Source: Cyanosarcina radialis HA8281-LM2
Lineage (GTDB): Bacteria; Cyanobacteriota; Cyanobacteriia; Cyanobacteriales; CCAP-1448
Direction of reading: 5' to 3'
Assembly (NCBI GenBank): GCA_019359615.1
Contig: JAHHHA010000025.1
Coordinates: 26,984-90,983, forward strand
DNA: 64,000 nucleotides
The position numbers were made by a program, and so were the translations under genes. Under the pieces are notes generated by a model. The model had not been told where the DNA came from, searched no databases, and saw only the letters and a list, made by a program, of their open reading frames with translations. Positions 17,079-27,039 of this stretch are shown here, one piece after another (the first letter of the stretch is position 1; every line of letters starts with the position of its first letter).

Positions 17079-17328
17079 TTCGATCTCCTAAATTGTACTT
17101 AATAATTACTGTACGTACTTGCTTGACTTGATAAGCTTTTGCTTGCGAACCTTTAGGTTGAAGATTTAGTATTTCTTCTACGCCTTCCTTGGTGAAAATA
17201 TGGTGACTGCCGCGAATGCGCTCGTCAAACCCCAAGCTGCGTAACAATTGACATAGCTGGGAAAATGGAATGTTGGCATCCGATGCTCCCAATAAGATTT
17301 TAGCTAGAATTTTGTTTTGTTGGCTCAC
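17062..17328 (-). CDS. HicA-like toxin
   Basis: The GTG at 17328 is used as start. The 88-residue protein reads FSQLCQLLRSLGFDERIRGSHHIFTKEGVEEILNLQP, the HicA fold with the catalytic-type His in GSHH. The C-terminal QVKQVRTVIIKYNL helix is present, so the protein seems complete. HicA cleaves RNA, and the gene overlaps hicB by 17 bp. The order hicA-hicB differs from the broken pair at 15.4-15.8 kb, where hicB comes first. Confidence 0.82.
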   Translation of the reverse strand: MSQQNKILAKILLGASDANIPFSQLCQLLRSLGFDERIRGSHHIFTKEGVEEILNLQPKGSQAKAYQVKQVRTVIIKYNLGDRNDTSL

Positions 17329-17414
17329 GATTTCGAGTTATTATCCGAGCTTGACATCTAAAAGAAAACTGTCAATGCCAAATACACCACTCAAATATTT
17401 CAGTTTCTAAATAG

Positions 17415-17496
17415 CGATCGCCTACTGGTTTTATCATCTCACCGTTGAGATACGTTGGCGCAGCCTGTGCGTAGCACGTATCGCCCTACTTCAAGC
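17415..17496 (+). repeat. 82-bp direct repeat, copy B
   Basis: This is the second copy of the repeat at 16744-16825. It lies just upstream of the promoter for the third hicAB pair, so each TA module is preceded or followed by this unit. Recombination between the copies would delete the intervening HicA/HicB pair. Confidence 0.8.
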
Positions 17497-17510
17497 TCGT
17501 TGGACTTTTC

Positions 17511-17545
17511 TTGACTGTCGAGATAGTGTCAAATTATGATACTAT
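17511..17545 (+). promoter_or_regulatory. Promoter and inverted-repeat operator of hicAB
   Basis: TTGACT at 17511-17516 and TATGAT at 17535-17540 are separated by 18 bp and form a good sigma70-type promoter. An inverted repeat, ATAGTGTCA (17523-17531) and TGATACTAT (17537-17545), with 8 of 9 positions paired, overlaps the -10 box. The toxin start ATG at 17548 is only seven bases past the -10, so the transcript may be leaderless or nearly so. The position suits autorepression by the TA complex. Confidence 0.6.
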
Positions 17546-17547
17546 GA

Positions 17548-17865
17548 ATGCAGCTAACTAAAAAACATCAAAAAACCCTCTATAAGATCTTTGAAAAACC
17601 AGTCAGAGCAGATATCGTCTGGACTGATGTTGAATCAATGCTGAAAGCGATGGGAGCGGAAATTTCTGAGGGCAGAGGTTCAAGAGTACGAATTGCCTTA
17701 CAAGGTGTCAAAGCAGTATTTCATAGGCCGCACCCTGAAAAGGAAACAGACAAGGGATCTGTAGTTTCTCTGAGACGCTTTTTAATTGAAGCAGGGGTGA
17801 TGGAAGCAGTCGAGGACGAGGATAAGGAAGGGGATCTAGAGGATGATGAAGTACAAGACTTATGA
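17548..17865 (+). CDS. HicA-like toxin with acidic tail
   Basis: The 105-residue protein has the HicA-type core (IVWTDVESMLKAMGAEISEGRGSRVRIALQGVKAVFHRPH), with the His of FHRPHPE near the usual catalytic place, and LRRFLIEAGV as final helix. Unlike most HicAs, a strongly acidic tail (EAVEDEDKEGDLEDDE) follows. The gene overlaps hicB by 23 bp. It belongs to the longer HicA type paired with HicB that has a C-terminal DNA-binding domain. Confidence 0.78.
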   Translation: MQLTKKHQKTLYKIFEKPVRADIVWTDVESMLKAMGAEISEGRGSRVRIALQGVKAVFHRPHPEKETDKGSVVSLRRFLIEAGVMEAVEDEDKEGDLEDDEVQDL

Positions 17866-18190
17866 AGCCAAAGTTTCATTTGATGATGAAGCAGGTATAT
17901 TCCATGGTGAAGTTATAGGGATTCGAGATGTCATTACTTTTCAAGGCGAGAGTGTTTCGCAGTTAAGAAGGGCTTTTGCCAAGTCAGTGGATGATTATCT
18001 GGCTTTTTGTGCCGATCGAGGAGAAGAGCCGGATAAGCCATTTTCCGGTCGTTTTGTTCTCAGAATTAAGCCGGAATTGCACAAGCAGATTTATCTGGCA
18101 GCTAAACAGGAAGGGAAAAGTCTAAACGCTTGGATTGAAGAGAAACTGTTACAAGAATTGCCCAATGTTAAATTTAAGGCGATCGCCTAA
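17843..18190 (+). CDS. HicB antitoxin with C-terminal RHH-like domain
   Basis: The 115-residue protein starts with the HicB fold (YEAKVSFDDEAGIFHGEVIGIRDVITFQGES) and ends with a ribbon-helix-helix-like segment, SGRFVLRIKPELHKQIYLAAKQEGKSLNAWIEEKL, residues about 68-105. This arrangement, with RHH DNA binding, is typical of HicB that represses its own operon. The inverted repeat over the -10 of this operon is a likely target. The first or second Met can serve as start. Confidence 0.85.
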   Translation: MMKYKTYEAKVSFDDEAGIFHGEVIGIRDVITFQGESVSQLRRAFAKSVDDYLAFCADRGEEPDKPFSGRFVLRIKPELHKQIYLAAKQEGKSLNAWIEEKLLQELPNVKFKAIA

Positions 18191-18195
18191 TTGAA

Positions 18196-18290
18196 AGATA
18201 AACCCGATCGCCTGACCTCAAACCCAATCCGATCGCCTCACCTCAAACTCCAAGCGATCGCCTCACTTCAAACCCAATTTTCCCCATCCT
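18196..18290 (+). repeat. Degenerate tandem repeats rich in CGATCGCC
   Basis: Three or four imperfect units of about 23-27 bp, of the type CGATCGCCTCACCTCAAACCCAA, follow one after another after the third hicAB pair. Related units occur at about 15925-16010 and 16800-16865, always between TA modules. They contain HIP1-like cores. No coding sequence is present. Confidence 0.6.
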
Positions 18291-18319
18291 AAATTCGGTA
18301 GAGCCGGATTGGGCTAGAT

Positions 18320-19324
18320 TTAGACTTTTATTAACAACAGTTGAACACAATCTCTACTCATTTGTTCGAGCTTACTATTTTTATTTAAGACTTTAACCTC
18401 ACACTCTGCAATATATTGAGCAAGACAGGAAGCCACATACTCAGCAAGCTTAACAGGCACAGCGTTACCGATTAATTGTTCGACATCGGTTTTGGAACCA
18501 TGAAATACAAAATTATCTGGAAAGGTTTGTATATAGCTTCTTTCAATGGTAGTCAAAGGACGTACATTTGATGATATTAAAGCTGCATCTCCAGGATGGG
18601 GCTTATATGTTTTTGGAACAGGTCTATTAACTCCTCTAACTGTTGGACTTGGCTCATCAATGCTAAACACACCGCGTCTTTTATAACTCCTCGGATGTCT
18701 GTAGTAATGCTCAATATTCAAAGCTTTACCTATACTATTAAAATATTGCCTAACAGTCATGGAGTGACTAGCTAGATTATTTTCTAAATAAGGCTCTATT
18801 TTTTTATCTTCCCCCTCAAGCTCACCGATACAAAAAAATCTTTTTCTACTTTGCGGAACACCACATAAACTGGCATCAATTATTTTTTCGCTGAGTCCAT
18901 AATTAGCAGATTTAAATAGTTTTCTTGCTTCTTGATACTTGGTACTTTTGACAAATCTATCTACATTTTCCATAATAAAAAAACGAGGCTTAATAGCAGT
19001 AATAATTTCAGTAAAAGAAATGGTTAGATCTCCTCTCCCTAAACTTTCATCTCGTTTTCCAGCGACGGAAAAATCTTGACATGGTGGACCTCCAGCTATA
19101 ATATCTGGGTTAAATCTCTGGATTATGTCAAACTCTCCTTGAAGATTACCTAAGTCAACCAAAAATGCTGGGTGTTTAAAGTTTTGTTGATACAGACCAA
19201 TAGCTAATTTCCAATTGTCAAAACCTGCAACTACATCAAACCCAGCATTTTGAATTCCCAGCGATAATCCACCACAACCTGAAAAAAGATCTACGACCTT
19301 AAGATTTCTTAGTTTAGTTTCCAT
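18320..19324 (-). CDS. DNA (cytosine-5) methyltransferase of a type II R-M system
   Basis: The 334-residue enzyme has all key C5 methyltransferase motifs: I DLFSGCGGLS (12-21), IV GGPPCQDFS with catalytic C82, VI ENV (119-121), VIII QSRKRFF (158-164), and X GNAVPVKLAEYV near the end. The target recognition region between about 200 and 260 is short. It lies 18 bp downstream of the restriction-enzyme gene on the same strand. By analogy with the HindV system it may protect GRCGYC sites, but that is an inference from the partner's family. Confidence 0.92.
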   Translation of the reverse strand: METKLRNLKVVDLFSGCGGLSLGIQNAGFDVVAGFDNWKLAIGLYQQNFKHPAFLVDLGNLQGEFDIIQRFNPDIIAGGPPCQDFSVAGKRDESLGRGDLTISFTEIITAIKPRFFIMENVDRFVKSTKYQEARKLFKSANYGLSEKIIDASLCGVPQSRKRFFCIGELEGEDKKIEPYLENNLASHSMTVRQYFNSIGKALNIEHYYRHPRSYKRRGVFSIDEPSPTVRGVNRPVPKTYKPHPGDAALISSNVRPLTTIERSYIQTFPDNFVFHGSKTDVEQLIGNAVPVKLAEYVASCLAQYIAECEVKVLNKNSKLEQMSRDCVQLLLIKV

Positions 19325-19342
19325 TTTGAAAAATTCACTGCT

Positions 19343-20449
19343 CTAACTAAAGAGTTCTGGATTGCTTAAAATAGCAGCATCAAATCGTCTTTCAGGACTA
19401 AGAAAATTTTGCCCGCCACCGAGAACGATATTTCTAATCTCATCTTTTTTAATTCTGGGACTTGTTAGTTCTGAACAAGCCATATATTGATTCGTGTTAG
19501 CACCGTTTAGTGCAAATGCTTTATCAGTCTGAGCATTATAAGCAAGTGTTTTTATAATATCTGCATGAGGAATTCTACCTTCTAGGGCAAAATCAAGAAG
19601 CATTCTTGAGAGCCAAATAACAGACCTTGCATATCGATCTATTTCTTGCTTCTTACTTAGGGCATCCCTCGCTGCATTAAAGAAAAGCCTTGTGAATGCG
19701 AAATCACTCCATACGAAAACATCCAAACAATTTTCATGCAACTTCGCTGTTCTTCCATTTGTTTTCCAAACGGGTTGTAAAACAAATGGCTCTTGTAAGC
19801 TTAATGCTGACATTAAAATCAAATCTATATCACTTGTTAGATCTAGAATATAACCTATAACATTTTCTACATCCCACCAAGCTGATGCTCTACGAACAAA
19901 GTTTGGATCTAGATAGTTAAGCAATACTTCCGGGGAATCCTTAAATTTGTATGCAATTCCTAGAGCCAGATAAACAATGGTAGTTGGTCTAACAACAATT
20001 TCACAACCATATTGAGTCTCTGGCAACTTGTAAGTTGAATTGTCAGGTAATGCTGTAAGCTTGACCTCTAAGCTATGCAAGCAGGAATTTTTTGCACTTT
20101 TGTTAAGGGTTACTAAATCAGTTCTTGGAAATTTACCCGTAACAATTGTTCTGTAGGGCGTAAAGTCAGTTTCAAAAGAAAAGAAAAGTTCAGATGAAAG
20201 TGGATTCAACCCAAAAATAGAGGAAACGTCAATTTTCTCATGTTTAATTTGAGCGTTTGTATCTAAGATTAGGTAAACTGGCTTTAATCCTTTGCTAGCC
20301 ATATAGCAAGATAAAGATACGGGAAAAGCATTATTAAATTTGTTTTTACCCCAACTTTCCTCTTTTGAAAAATCTCTATTGGAGCGTCCCCTTTCTAATC
20401 CAAATAAACCTGGCTCTACACCAAATAAACTAGTTTGGGTACGTATCAT
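19343..20449 (-). CDS. Type II restriction endonuclease, HindVP family
   Basis: The 368-residue protein resembles the HindVP restriction enzyme family (ESWGKNKFNNAFPVSLSCYM near the N-terminus). A PD-(D/E)xK-like centre is visible at D111 (FPRTDLVTL) and E128-V-K130 (LEVKLTALPDN). Family members recognise GRCGYC. The sequence contains no stop or frameshift. Composition is AT-rich compared with chlH, consistent with transfer. The gene precedes the C5 methyltransferase in a two-gene operon. Assignment to HindVP is from recognised sequence, without a database search. Confidence 0.75.
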   Translation of the reverse strand: MIRTQTSLFGVEPGLFGLERGRSNRDFSKEESWGKNKFNNAFPVSLSCYMASKGLKPVYLILDTNAQIKHEKIDVSSIFGLNPLSSELFFSFETDFTPYRTIVTGKFPRTDLVTLNKSAKNSCLHSLEVKLTALPDNSTYKLPETQYGCEIVVRPTTIVYLALGIAYKFKDSPEVLLNYLDPNFVRRASAWWDVENVIGYILDLTSDIDLILMSALSLQEPFVLQPVWKTNGRTAKLHENCLDVFVWSDFAFTRLFFNAARDALSKKQEIDRYARSVIWLSRMLLDFALEGRIPHADIIKTLAYNAQTDKAFALNGANTNQYMACSELTSPRIKKDEIRNIVLGGGQNFLSPERRFDAAILSNPELFS

Positions 20450-20488
20450 ACGAAGTTGTACTACAGATCGAGCGCATTATCTAAAGTG

Positions 20489-20519
20489 TGTAGAGACATT
20501 GTAACGCAACGTCTCTACA
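20489..20519. repeat. TGTAGAGAC inverted repeat
   Basis: TGTAGAGAC at 20489-20497 and GTCTCTACA at 20511-20519 are perfectly complementary around a 13-nt loop. It lies in the 87-bp gap between the restriction gene and the chlH stop. The loop and arms resemble a frequent cyanobacterial intergenic hairpin. It may act as a terminator for chlH, although no T-run follows on the minus strand. Confidence 0.6.
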
Positions 20520-20536
20520 TCAAAAATGTCAACCAA

Positions 20537-23500
20537 CTATTCTACACCTTCAATCCGGTCTTCTACCTCCTGATACAATTCGCGCAACAATTGCAAGTTG
20601 CTTTCGCTGGTTTCCCAATAACCGCGTCCGTGGACTTCTAAGAGAGTCGATACCACCTTGCGGAAAGAATGAGGATTGAGATTCATCAACCGTTGCCGCA
20701 TCGCTTCATCTTGGATAAACGTAGTATTAGTATCCTCGTAAATCCAGTTATCGACTGCCCCAGCCGTGGCACTCCATCCCATGGTATTTACTAACCGTTT
20801 GGATAGTTCGCGCACGCCTTCGTAACCGTGATTTAGCATCCCTTCATACCACTTGGGATTTAATAACTTGGTACGGGCATCTAAACGCACTGTTTCTGAT
20901 AGAGTGCGGACTTGGGCGTTGGCTGTGGTGGTATCTGCCATGTAAGCGGCTGGTTTCTTCCCGTCTCCCCGCAAACTAGTAACAACTTTGGTCGGATCGG
21001 AGTCGAAATAGTGGCTGACATCGGTGACGCTAATTTCGGAAGAATCGAGATTTTGGAAGGTAACTTCCGCCGTCTTTAAAGCCGATTCAAATATCTGCCG
21101 AGACTGGGCCATCACTCCTGGGTTGTCGCCATCGAAGGCAAAAGATTTCCGCGCCAGGTACATATCTTGCAACTCAGATTCGTTTTCCCAAGTGCTGTTT
21201 TCTACTGCTAAGTTGACGTTAGAAGAATAGGAACCAGAAGCATTAGAAAAGACGCGAGTGGCAGCTTGCCGCAAGTTAATTCCCATTTCTTGTGCCTGTT
21301 GCATGGCGTGTTTGCGAACGAAGTTCATTTCTACAGGTTCGTCTGCTTCGGCTGCCATTTTCACCGCCCGATCGAGCAAATTCATCTGATTGAGGAACAA
21401 GTCGCGGAACACTCCCGAACAGTTGATTACTACGTCGATCCGAGGTCGTCCCAACTCTTCCAGGGGAATCAGTTCTAACTTGTTGACTCGTCCCAACGCA
21501 TCGGGGACGGGTTTGACACCCACCATCCACATGATTTGCGCTAGGGATTCGCCGTAGGTTTTGATGTTGTCGGTTCCCCAAAGGACGCTGGCGATCGTCT
21601 CTGGATATTTGCCCATTTCGGCTTTCTGGCGTTCTAGGAGGCGATCGACTACGATCTTGGCAGATTTGACCGCCGCTACCGTAGGAATCGATTGCGGATC
21701 GAGGGCGTGGATGTTTTTCCCGGTGGGGAGAACGTCGGGGTTGCGAATCGGATCGCCGCCAGGTCCGGGAAGGATGTATTCGCCTTCGAGGGATTTGAGT
21801 AAAGCACCGAGTTCGTTATCGGCACAAACTTGTTTCAGGCAGAATTCCAGATATTCAAATAGGGGTTTGATGGCTTCGTTATCGACTTTGGCATAGCCGG
21901 ATTGATGCAAGGCTTCGATCCAAGGCTCTTTTTTGCCCATATTGAAGAAATTCAGCCGGGAAACTAGGGAAACCCGACCGTCAGCGTCGGTTTGTTCTTT
22001 GACGAGGGCGCTAACGGCGGCGCGGGTGGCGAGGGTAATGTCTTGCAATAATTGGACATCTGCTAATACGCCGCGATCGTTGTTTTGGTAGATCTCGTCG
22101 ATGTTGCGGCCGATGCTGTTGGCGATAATTCGCGGTAGGCTGAGAATTTCCTCTTCATTGCGATCGAGGCTGGCAATATTAACCAAGGTAGCGATCGCTT
22201 CCTCGGCACTTGGCGGTTTGCCGACGACGTGCAATCCGCAAGGTAACAGCCGCGATTCGATTTCCATCAACTGCTTGTAAACCAAACCTACCAAAGCGTC
22301 GCGCTGTTCGGCTGTCATATCTTTGGCATCGGTTGATGGCAGATCGATATCTTTGTCGAGATTCACCAACCGACATTTATCGACGATCGTATTGACGATC
22401 GGGATACCGCGTCCGGTTTCTTTTAAGGTTTGATAGGAGGCGATTAACTCGCTTAATTCCTTCAATCCTTTGTACAATCCGGCATTTTCGGCGGGTGGCG
22501 TGAGATAGCTGATGGTTTCGGCGTAGCTGCGACGTTTGGCGATCGTCGCTTCTGAAGGGTTGTTGGCGGCGTAGTAATAAATGTTGGGAGTTTTGCCGAT
22601 CAAAGAGTCAGGGTAACATTCCCCAGACATCCCCATTTGCTTCCCTGGCATGAATTCCAAAGATCCGTGAGTGCCGAAGTGCAATACTGCGTCGGCTTGC
22701 CAAACTTGTTCTAAGTAGGTGTAGTAAGCGGCAAAACCGTGATGGGGACTCGCGGAACGAGAGAATAACAGCCGCATCGGATCGCCTTCGTAACCAAATG
22801 TCGGTTGCACGCCGATAAAGATGTTGCCGAAGGACTTACCGTAAATCAGTAAATTCTCACCGTCGCTGTTGAGGTGTCCCGGTGCCGGTCCCCAATTTTC
22901 TTGCAAGCGTTCGTAGTAGGGTGTCAGCCGTTCGTACTGTTCCACCGACATCCGGTAAGCAATATTCAGTTCGGGACTGCTGTATTGTGCCTGTGCGTCG
23001 TGAATTACCTCTTGCATCAACTTTTCTGGCGATTCCGGTAATTCCGGTACGTCGTAGCCGTTGTGCTTGAGTGCTTTCATCACCTCGTAGATCGAACCAA
23101 ACACGTCCAGATATGCAGCCGTACCGACGTTACCTTTATCAGGCGGGAAGCTGAAGATGGTGATGGCAACTTTCTTGTCTAATTTGGGTTTGCGACGCAG
23201 ATTTGCCCACTTGAGGGCGCGAGTGGTAATCGCTTCGATCCGATCTTGCAAAGCGATCGCTTTTCCTGTAGTTCCATCCCTGCCCGACATGATAATCGGT
23301 TCGATCGCCCCATCCAATTCTGGAATCGCAATTTGCAACGCAACTTGAATCGGGTGCAAGCCTAAATCGCTATCTTGCCATTCTTCGGTGGTTTGAAACA
23401 CTAAAGGTAATGCCACCATGTAGGGACGATTCAAACGTTTGAGAGATTCGATCGCTTTCGGATGATCTTGCCGCGCGGGACCTCCGACTAAAGCAAAGCC

Positions 23501-24520
23501 AGTCAAGGAAACGACGGTATCGACGATCGTAGTTTGACTCACCGGATCGTAGAAGTAAGCATCGACGGGTTTAGAGAAATCCAACCCGCCAGCAAACACG
23601 GGAATTACCCTCGCGCCCATGGCTTCTAGTTCTTGTACTATAGCGACGTAGTGGGCATCATCGCCCGTAACTAGGTGGGTGCGTTGCAGCACTAAGCCAA
23701 TGCAAGGGGCAAGGGGATCTTTGAGATCGGCTGAAATATGTTGGCGGCTGTTGTACCAGTTGAGGTACTCCTTAACATCCTCAAACATCGTGGTGGCTAG
23801 AGGATGCCAAATTCCCATGTCTGGGTAAGTGACAGGATCTTTGTATTTCAGAGAACCGAAATTCGGTCTTTCTACTCCTTTGAGGACGTACTTATCGGCC
23901 AGCATCAGCAGAAAGTTTTCCAGATTTTGGGGGGAACCTCCCAGCCAATACTGGAAACTCAACATGAAGTTGCGGGCATCCTGGGCTTTATCTATCGGCA
24001 GGTATTTGAGGACGTTCGGCAAAGTTTGCAGCAGTTTCAGCATTCCATCTTGAAAGCTAGAACCAGCTTGTTCTTTCCGCTTCCGCATGAATTGAGCGAT
24101 CGCACTTTTCGATTGTCCCAGTTGGGCCATGGAAAAGCTGCCCATCTTATTCAGGCGCATTACCTGGGGCATCGAGGGGAAGACCACGGCGACATCTAGG
24201 CGATCGCGGTAGGGTTCGACAGCGGCGACAATCTTATCGGCCAGATCTTCCAAAAAGATCAGCGAGGCGATGAATATATTGGCCCGCGAGACATCTTCCT
24301 GGAAGTTTTGGTAATTTTCCGAGTCCCGAAGTTCTTCTAACAGGTAGCCGCTAATTTCGATCGCCAGATTGGGGTGATTGAGGTTGATGGACTTTACCGC
24401 CTGGGAGATCGCACTTTGATATTGGGGTTCTAGGACGACATAGACCACCTTGATCGAATATCTACCGTTGAGGTTATCTGGGGCAATGTGGCGAATGGTG
24501 GACTTGACGTGTGTGAACAT
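20537..24520 (-). CDS. chlH: Magnesium chelatase subunit H
   Basis: This is the large catalytic subunit of Mg-chelatase, which binds protoporphyrin IX and, with ChlI and ChlD, inserts magnesium in the first committed step of chlorophyll synthesis. The 1327 residues match the family's usual length of about 1330. Characteristic stretches include [37 protein letters not shown] and [13 protein letters not shown], along with [22 protein letters not shown] 24520 gives the conserved [11 protein letters not shown] start. No ChlI or ChlD gene is in the window. It is codirectional with the downstream R-M operon, 87 bp away. Confidence 0.98.
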   Translation of the reverse strand: MFTHVKSTIRHIAPDNLNGRYSIKVVYVVLEPQYQSAISQAVKSINLNHPNLAIEISGYLLEELRDSENYQNFQEDVSRANIFIASLIFLEDLADKIVAAVEPYRDRLDVAVVFPSMPQVMRLNKMGSFSMAQLGQSKSAIAQFMRKRKEQAGSSFQDGMLKLLQTLPNVLKYLPIDKAQDARNFMLSFQYWLGGSPQNLENFLLMLADKYVLKGVERPNFGSLKYKDPVTYPDMGIWHPLATTMFEDVKEYLNWYNSRQHISADLKDPLAPCIGLVLQRTHLVTGDDAHYVAIVQELEAMGARVIPVFAGGLDFSKPVDAYFYDPVSQTTIVDTVVSLTGFALVGGPARQDHPKAIESLKRLNRPYMVALPLVFQTTEEWQDSDLGLHPIQVALQIAIPELDGAIEPIIMSGRDGTTGKAIALQDRIEAITTRALKWANLRRKPKLDKKVAITIFSFPPDKGNVGTAAYLDVFGSIYEVMKALKHNGYDVPELPESPEKLMQEVIHDAQAQYSSPELNIAYRMSVEQYERLTPYYERLQENWGPAPGHLNSDGENLLIYGKSFGNIFIGVQPTFGYEGDPMRLLFSRSASPHHGFAAYYTYLEQVWQADAVLHFGTHGSLEFMPGKQMGMSGECYPDSLIGKTPNIYYYAANNPSEATIAKRRSYAETISYLTPPAENAGLYKGLKELSELIASYQTLKETGRGIPIVNTIVDKCRLVNLDKDIDLPSTDAKDMTAEQRDALVGLVYKQLMEIESRLLPCGLHVVGKPPSAEEAIATLVNIASLDRNEEEILSLPRIIANSIGRNIDEIYQNNDRGVLADVQLLQDITLATRAAVSALVKEQTDADGRVSLVSRLNFFNMGKKEPWIEALHQSGYAKVDNEAIKPLFEYLEFCLKQVCADNELGALLKSLEGEYILPGPGGDPIRNPDVLPTGKNIHALDPQSIPTVAAVKSAKIVVDRLLERQKAEMGKYPETIASVLWGTDNIKTYGESLAQIMWMVGVKPVPDALGRVNKLELIPLEELGRPRIDVVINCSGVFRDLFLNQMNLLDRAVKMAAEADEPVEMNFVRKHAMQQAQEMGINLRQAATRVFSNASGSYSSNVNLAVENSTWENESELQDMYLARKSFAFDGDNPGVMAQSRQIFESALKTAEVTFQNLDSSEISVTDVSHYFDSDPTKVVTSLRGDGKKPAAYMADTTTANAQVRTLSETVRLDARTKLLNPKWYEGMLNHGYEGVRELSKRLVNTMGWSATAGAVDNWIYEDTNTTFIQDEAMRQRLMNLNPHSFRKVVSTLLEVHGRGYWETSESNLQLLRELYQEVEDRIEGVE

Positions 24521-24805
24521 TCAGTTTAGCTCCTGGTGTGGTCGTTAGGTATCGATCGGCAGTCATTAGCACAGGACAATTGACGGATGCACTATGACTG
24601 TTTCTACCAGAAAATGCCTGCCCACTGAGGCTTTGAGAGCTTATCTGACACAATTTGATAAGAACCGGGTAATATTTGTTTACTTTTGTTTAGAAGATGA
24701 GAAGTAGTTACTTACAAGCTTGGTTACAAAAGTTAGCGATCGGCTTAGGGTTGAGTTCCGAAACTATAGACAGAGGATAACTGAGCGATCTGAGAAGGCG
24801 ATCGC

Positions 24806-25648
24806 CTAAGACTCAACATCGGCTTTTTGAGGAAACGGTATGGAGTTACCATGTTCGGCAAAGATTTTGAAGCCGTCTGAAAACTCGATGGCGGCTTCAT
24901 TTTCTGAATGTGGTTTATATTCCTCGTCAAGGATTATCGTACATGGGCGATCGCAAACCAAGCAGAAATCTTGAAAGAAGAATGTCCAACCACAGTCAGC
25001 AACAAATGTTTTGAGTAACTGCCAAAGATGTTCTTCAGGAGTACAGTGCAGTACAGAAATACAATAATCCAGTAGGCAACAAACGCTACATTTTGAATCT
25101 GCCGTTACTAGCCCTCTCGCTAGGAAACGCCACAATTGTTCCAATTCTATTTGCTGATTAGGTTTTGCAGATTTCCAGATTACAGATAGCTTCTCTTTAT
25201 CCTTCAAGTTTACATCTATAAGACCACTGAAAGGCGACCAAAAGTGCAATTCTTTTTCCAGATAGTGCCATAATTTCATATCCACCTGTTTGCCGATTAT
25301 TTCGACCAATGGCATGACGATTTGTTGGAAAAAATACTGGCCGATATACTTCTTCAAAAATTGTTTTTTTATTCGTCTGATAAGATTATTGAGCTTTTTA
25401 GGATTACACCAATTTTCTGTAGGATAGAGACTGTGAATAAAACTTAGATCGGCAATAGCGACAGGACTATCAAAAAAATATATATCGAAATCTACGTCTT
25501 GAGATAATTTTTTATGAATGGCTTCAATAATCTGAGTCGCTTTCTGCTTGTCGAGCGCTTGTGTAGAGAGTGCGGCTAGTTGCCACTTTTTCTTGTATTC
25601 AAGCAGCAGAGTTTCTTGCTGGGCTGTCAATTTTGAAATTTGCTGCAT
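24806..25648 (-). CDS. DUF6745-like protein
   Basis: The 280-residue protein begins with LTAQQETLLLEYKKKWQLAALST, which resembles the N-terminus of cyanobacterial DUF6745 proteins, and ends with VCDRPCTIILDEEYKPHSEN followed by EFSDGFKIFAEHG, which resembles the conserved centre of that family (RPxxxxxDExxxxHxExxPAIxFxDGxxxxxxHG). There is no signal peptide. It may be a shortened family member, since the usual C-terminal part after the HG motif is missing. The function is unknown. An AT-rich 285-bp gap separates it from chlH, with no convincing gene in it. Confidence 0.6.
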   Translation of the reverse strand: MQQISKLTAQQETLLLEYKKKWQLAALSTQALDKQKATQIIEAIHKKLSQDVDFDIYFFDSPVAIADLSFIHSLYPTENWCNPKKLNNLIRRIKKQFLKKYIGQYFFQQIVMPLVEIIGKQVDMKLWHYLEKELHFWSPFSGLIDVNLKDKEKLSVIWKSAKPNQQIELEQLWRFLARGLVTADSKCSVCCLLDYCISVLHCTPEEHLWQLLKTFVADCGWTFFFQDFCLVCDRPCTIILDEEYKPHSENEAAIEFSDGFKIFAEHGNSIPFPQKADVES

Positions 25649-25748
25649 TTCTAGCCTACCTAATTTTAATAAGCAATTCTAACTCATTCGATCGGTCTAA
25701 TAACGAGGTGAAGAGTCTAGCAACTTCAACTGGTAAAACATCTATGTC

Positions 25749-26171
25749 TTACGCTTCATCAACTAGATCTAAAATCCTATTGTATAAAGCTGAAGATACT
25801 CTAAAATCTGATGTAGCAATCAGGGCATCCATCAAAGGTTTGACGGCAACAAGTAAATTTTTCTGTTTGGCCTCAACTAAAAGACCCAGCAAACCAGTAA
25901 TCTTTACTCCTAGACGATCGGCCTCTGCTCTGCCACGACGCTCATCAATCAACAACAAATCGGCATTGAGTTCCAAGGCCAGAGCTATAGCTTCAGATTC
26001 ACCAGGATCTAACCTCACCTCACTTTGAAGGCGTTCGACAACCTCACGGTTAACCACTGCTCTTACTTCTAGCCAAGAAGCCGTTTGAACTTCGAGGGTT
26101 CCTGGAACGGGCGGCTCGATATCTGCAAGTTCGCGATACACAGCTTCAGGAATTGTGACTCGATCGTATAG
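25749..26171 (-). pseudogene. DUF3368 PIN-like toxin, N-terminally truncated
   Basis: The frame includes IPEAVYRELADIEPP, DPGESEAIALALELNADLLLIDERRGRAEADRLG and TGLLGLLVEAKQK, typical of DUF3368/VapC-like proteins. The first 25-30 residues, which normally contain the VSDTSPLINL motif with the catalytic Asp, are missing; an in-frame stop lies just before the conserved part. A start at 26141 would give a truncated 130-residue protein without an active site. It is not clear whether the truncation is recent. Confidence 0.65.
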
Positions 26172-26330
26172 TTAAGGCAGAAGATTCAAACAATCGATTG
26201 CTGCCAATCTAATTGCGATCTCCCCAGTTTCTTACAGTCCGCGTAGGCGGGCTTCGATCGCCAAGGCTGCGGTTTCAACCGCCAGCGTAAAATGAGATTA
26301 GAATCACCCAACTTTCTGCGGTAGAGAGCA

Positions 26331-26576
26331 ATGAGCGTCATAATTCCTGATGATATCCTCCAAGCCACCAAGATGACTGAAGACGAACTCAGACTAGAGA
26401 TTGCCATCATGCTATACAAGCAAGAAAAAATCAGCAGTGGCAAAGTTCGCGCTTGGACTGGGCTAACAGTCATTGAATTCCAACACGAATTAGCGAAATG
26501 GGGACTGTGTATTAACTATGATGTCGAAGATTTTCAGTCAGATGTTAAAATGCTACAATCGCTGGGTTTGATTTGA
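26331..26576 (+). CDS. UPF0175-family antitoxin
   Basis: The 81-residue protein matches the UPF0175 family in pattern (MSVIIPDDILQATKMTEDEL, then EIAIMLYKQEKISSGKVRAWTGL and FQHELAKWG), with a small winged-helix-like region. These proteins are usually encoded just before a DUF3368 PIN toxin. Here the downstream gene overlaps by 4 bp (TTGA) and is a pseudogene, so the antitoxin may survive without its toxin. Confidence 0.75.
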   Translation: MSVIIPDDILQATKMTEDELRLEIAIMLYKQEKISSGKVRAWTGLTVIEFQHELAKWGLCINYDVEDFQSDVKMLQSLGLI

Positions 26577-26983
26577 TAGTTGTCAGCGATACCTCACCCA
26601 TTACCAATCTAGCTGCTATTGGTCAGTTAGATCTGCTGCGCCAACTGTACGTAACAATCGTTATTCCTGAAGCTGTTTACAACGAAATGGTAGCCGTCGA
26701 TAGACTGGTTCCTGGTGCAGTTTAAGTCCAGACTCTGCCTTGGATTCAAACTCAAACTGTTGCTAATACTCAAAGTGTTATAAACGTTCAAACTAGACAG
26801 GATAACATCGATCTTGGTAAAGCTGAAGCAATTGTTTTAGCACTGGAAATCGAAGCAGACTTGCTACTAATAGATGAGCGTCGTGGGAGAAACTTGGCTA
26901 TAAAAAATGCGGTATTAGAATCAATAAAATTATTTAATATACCGATGTGTGGTCCAAATTCCCCAGACGTATTCAGATATTAG
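26573..26983 (+). pseudogene. DUF3368 PIN toxin with internal stop
   Basis: The TTG start overlaps the UPF0175 stop. The first part reads IVVSDTSPITNLAAIGQLDLL, the typical N-terminus with the catalytic Asp. An in-frame TAA at 26723-26725 interrupts it after residue 50. The frame then continues with VQTLPWIQ and GKAEAIVLALEIEADLLLIDERRGR. Beyond that point the C-terminus no longer resembles the family. A single nonsense mutation and a degraded end make it inactive. Confidence 0.75.
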
Positions 26984-27039
26984 AGAATTTATGCAAGTTT
27001 ACGATCGCTCTCGCTCGTCTGCTGTCTAGAGGTGTTGTA

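Noticed and set aside
15925..18290. HIP1-like repeats as a CRISPR array
   Set aside because: Units are degenerate, lack constant-length spacers and have no nearby cas genes.
24597..24720. Short plus-strand ORF upstream of chlH
   Set aside because: About 38 codons, no motif, overlaps the probable chlH promoter region.
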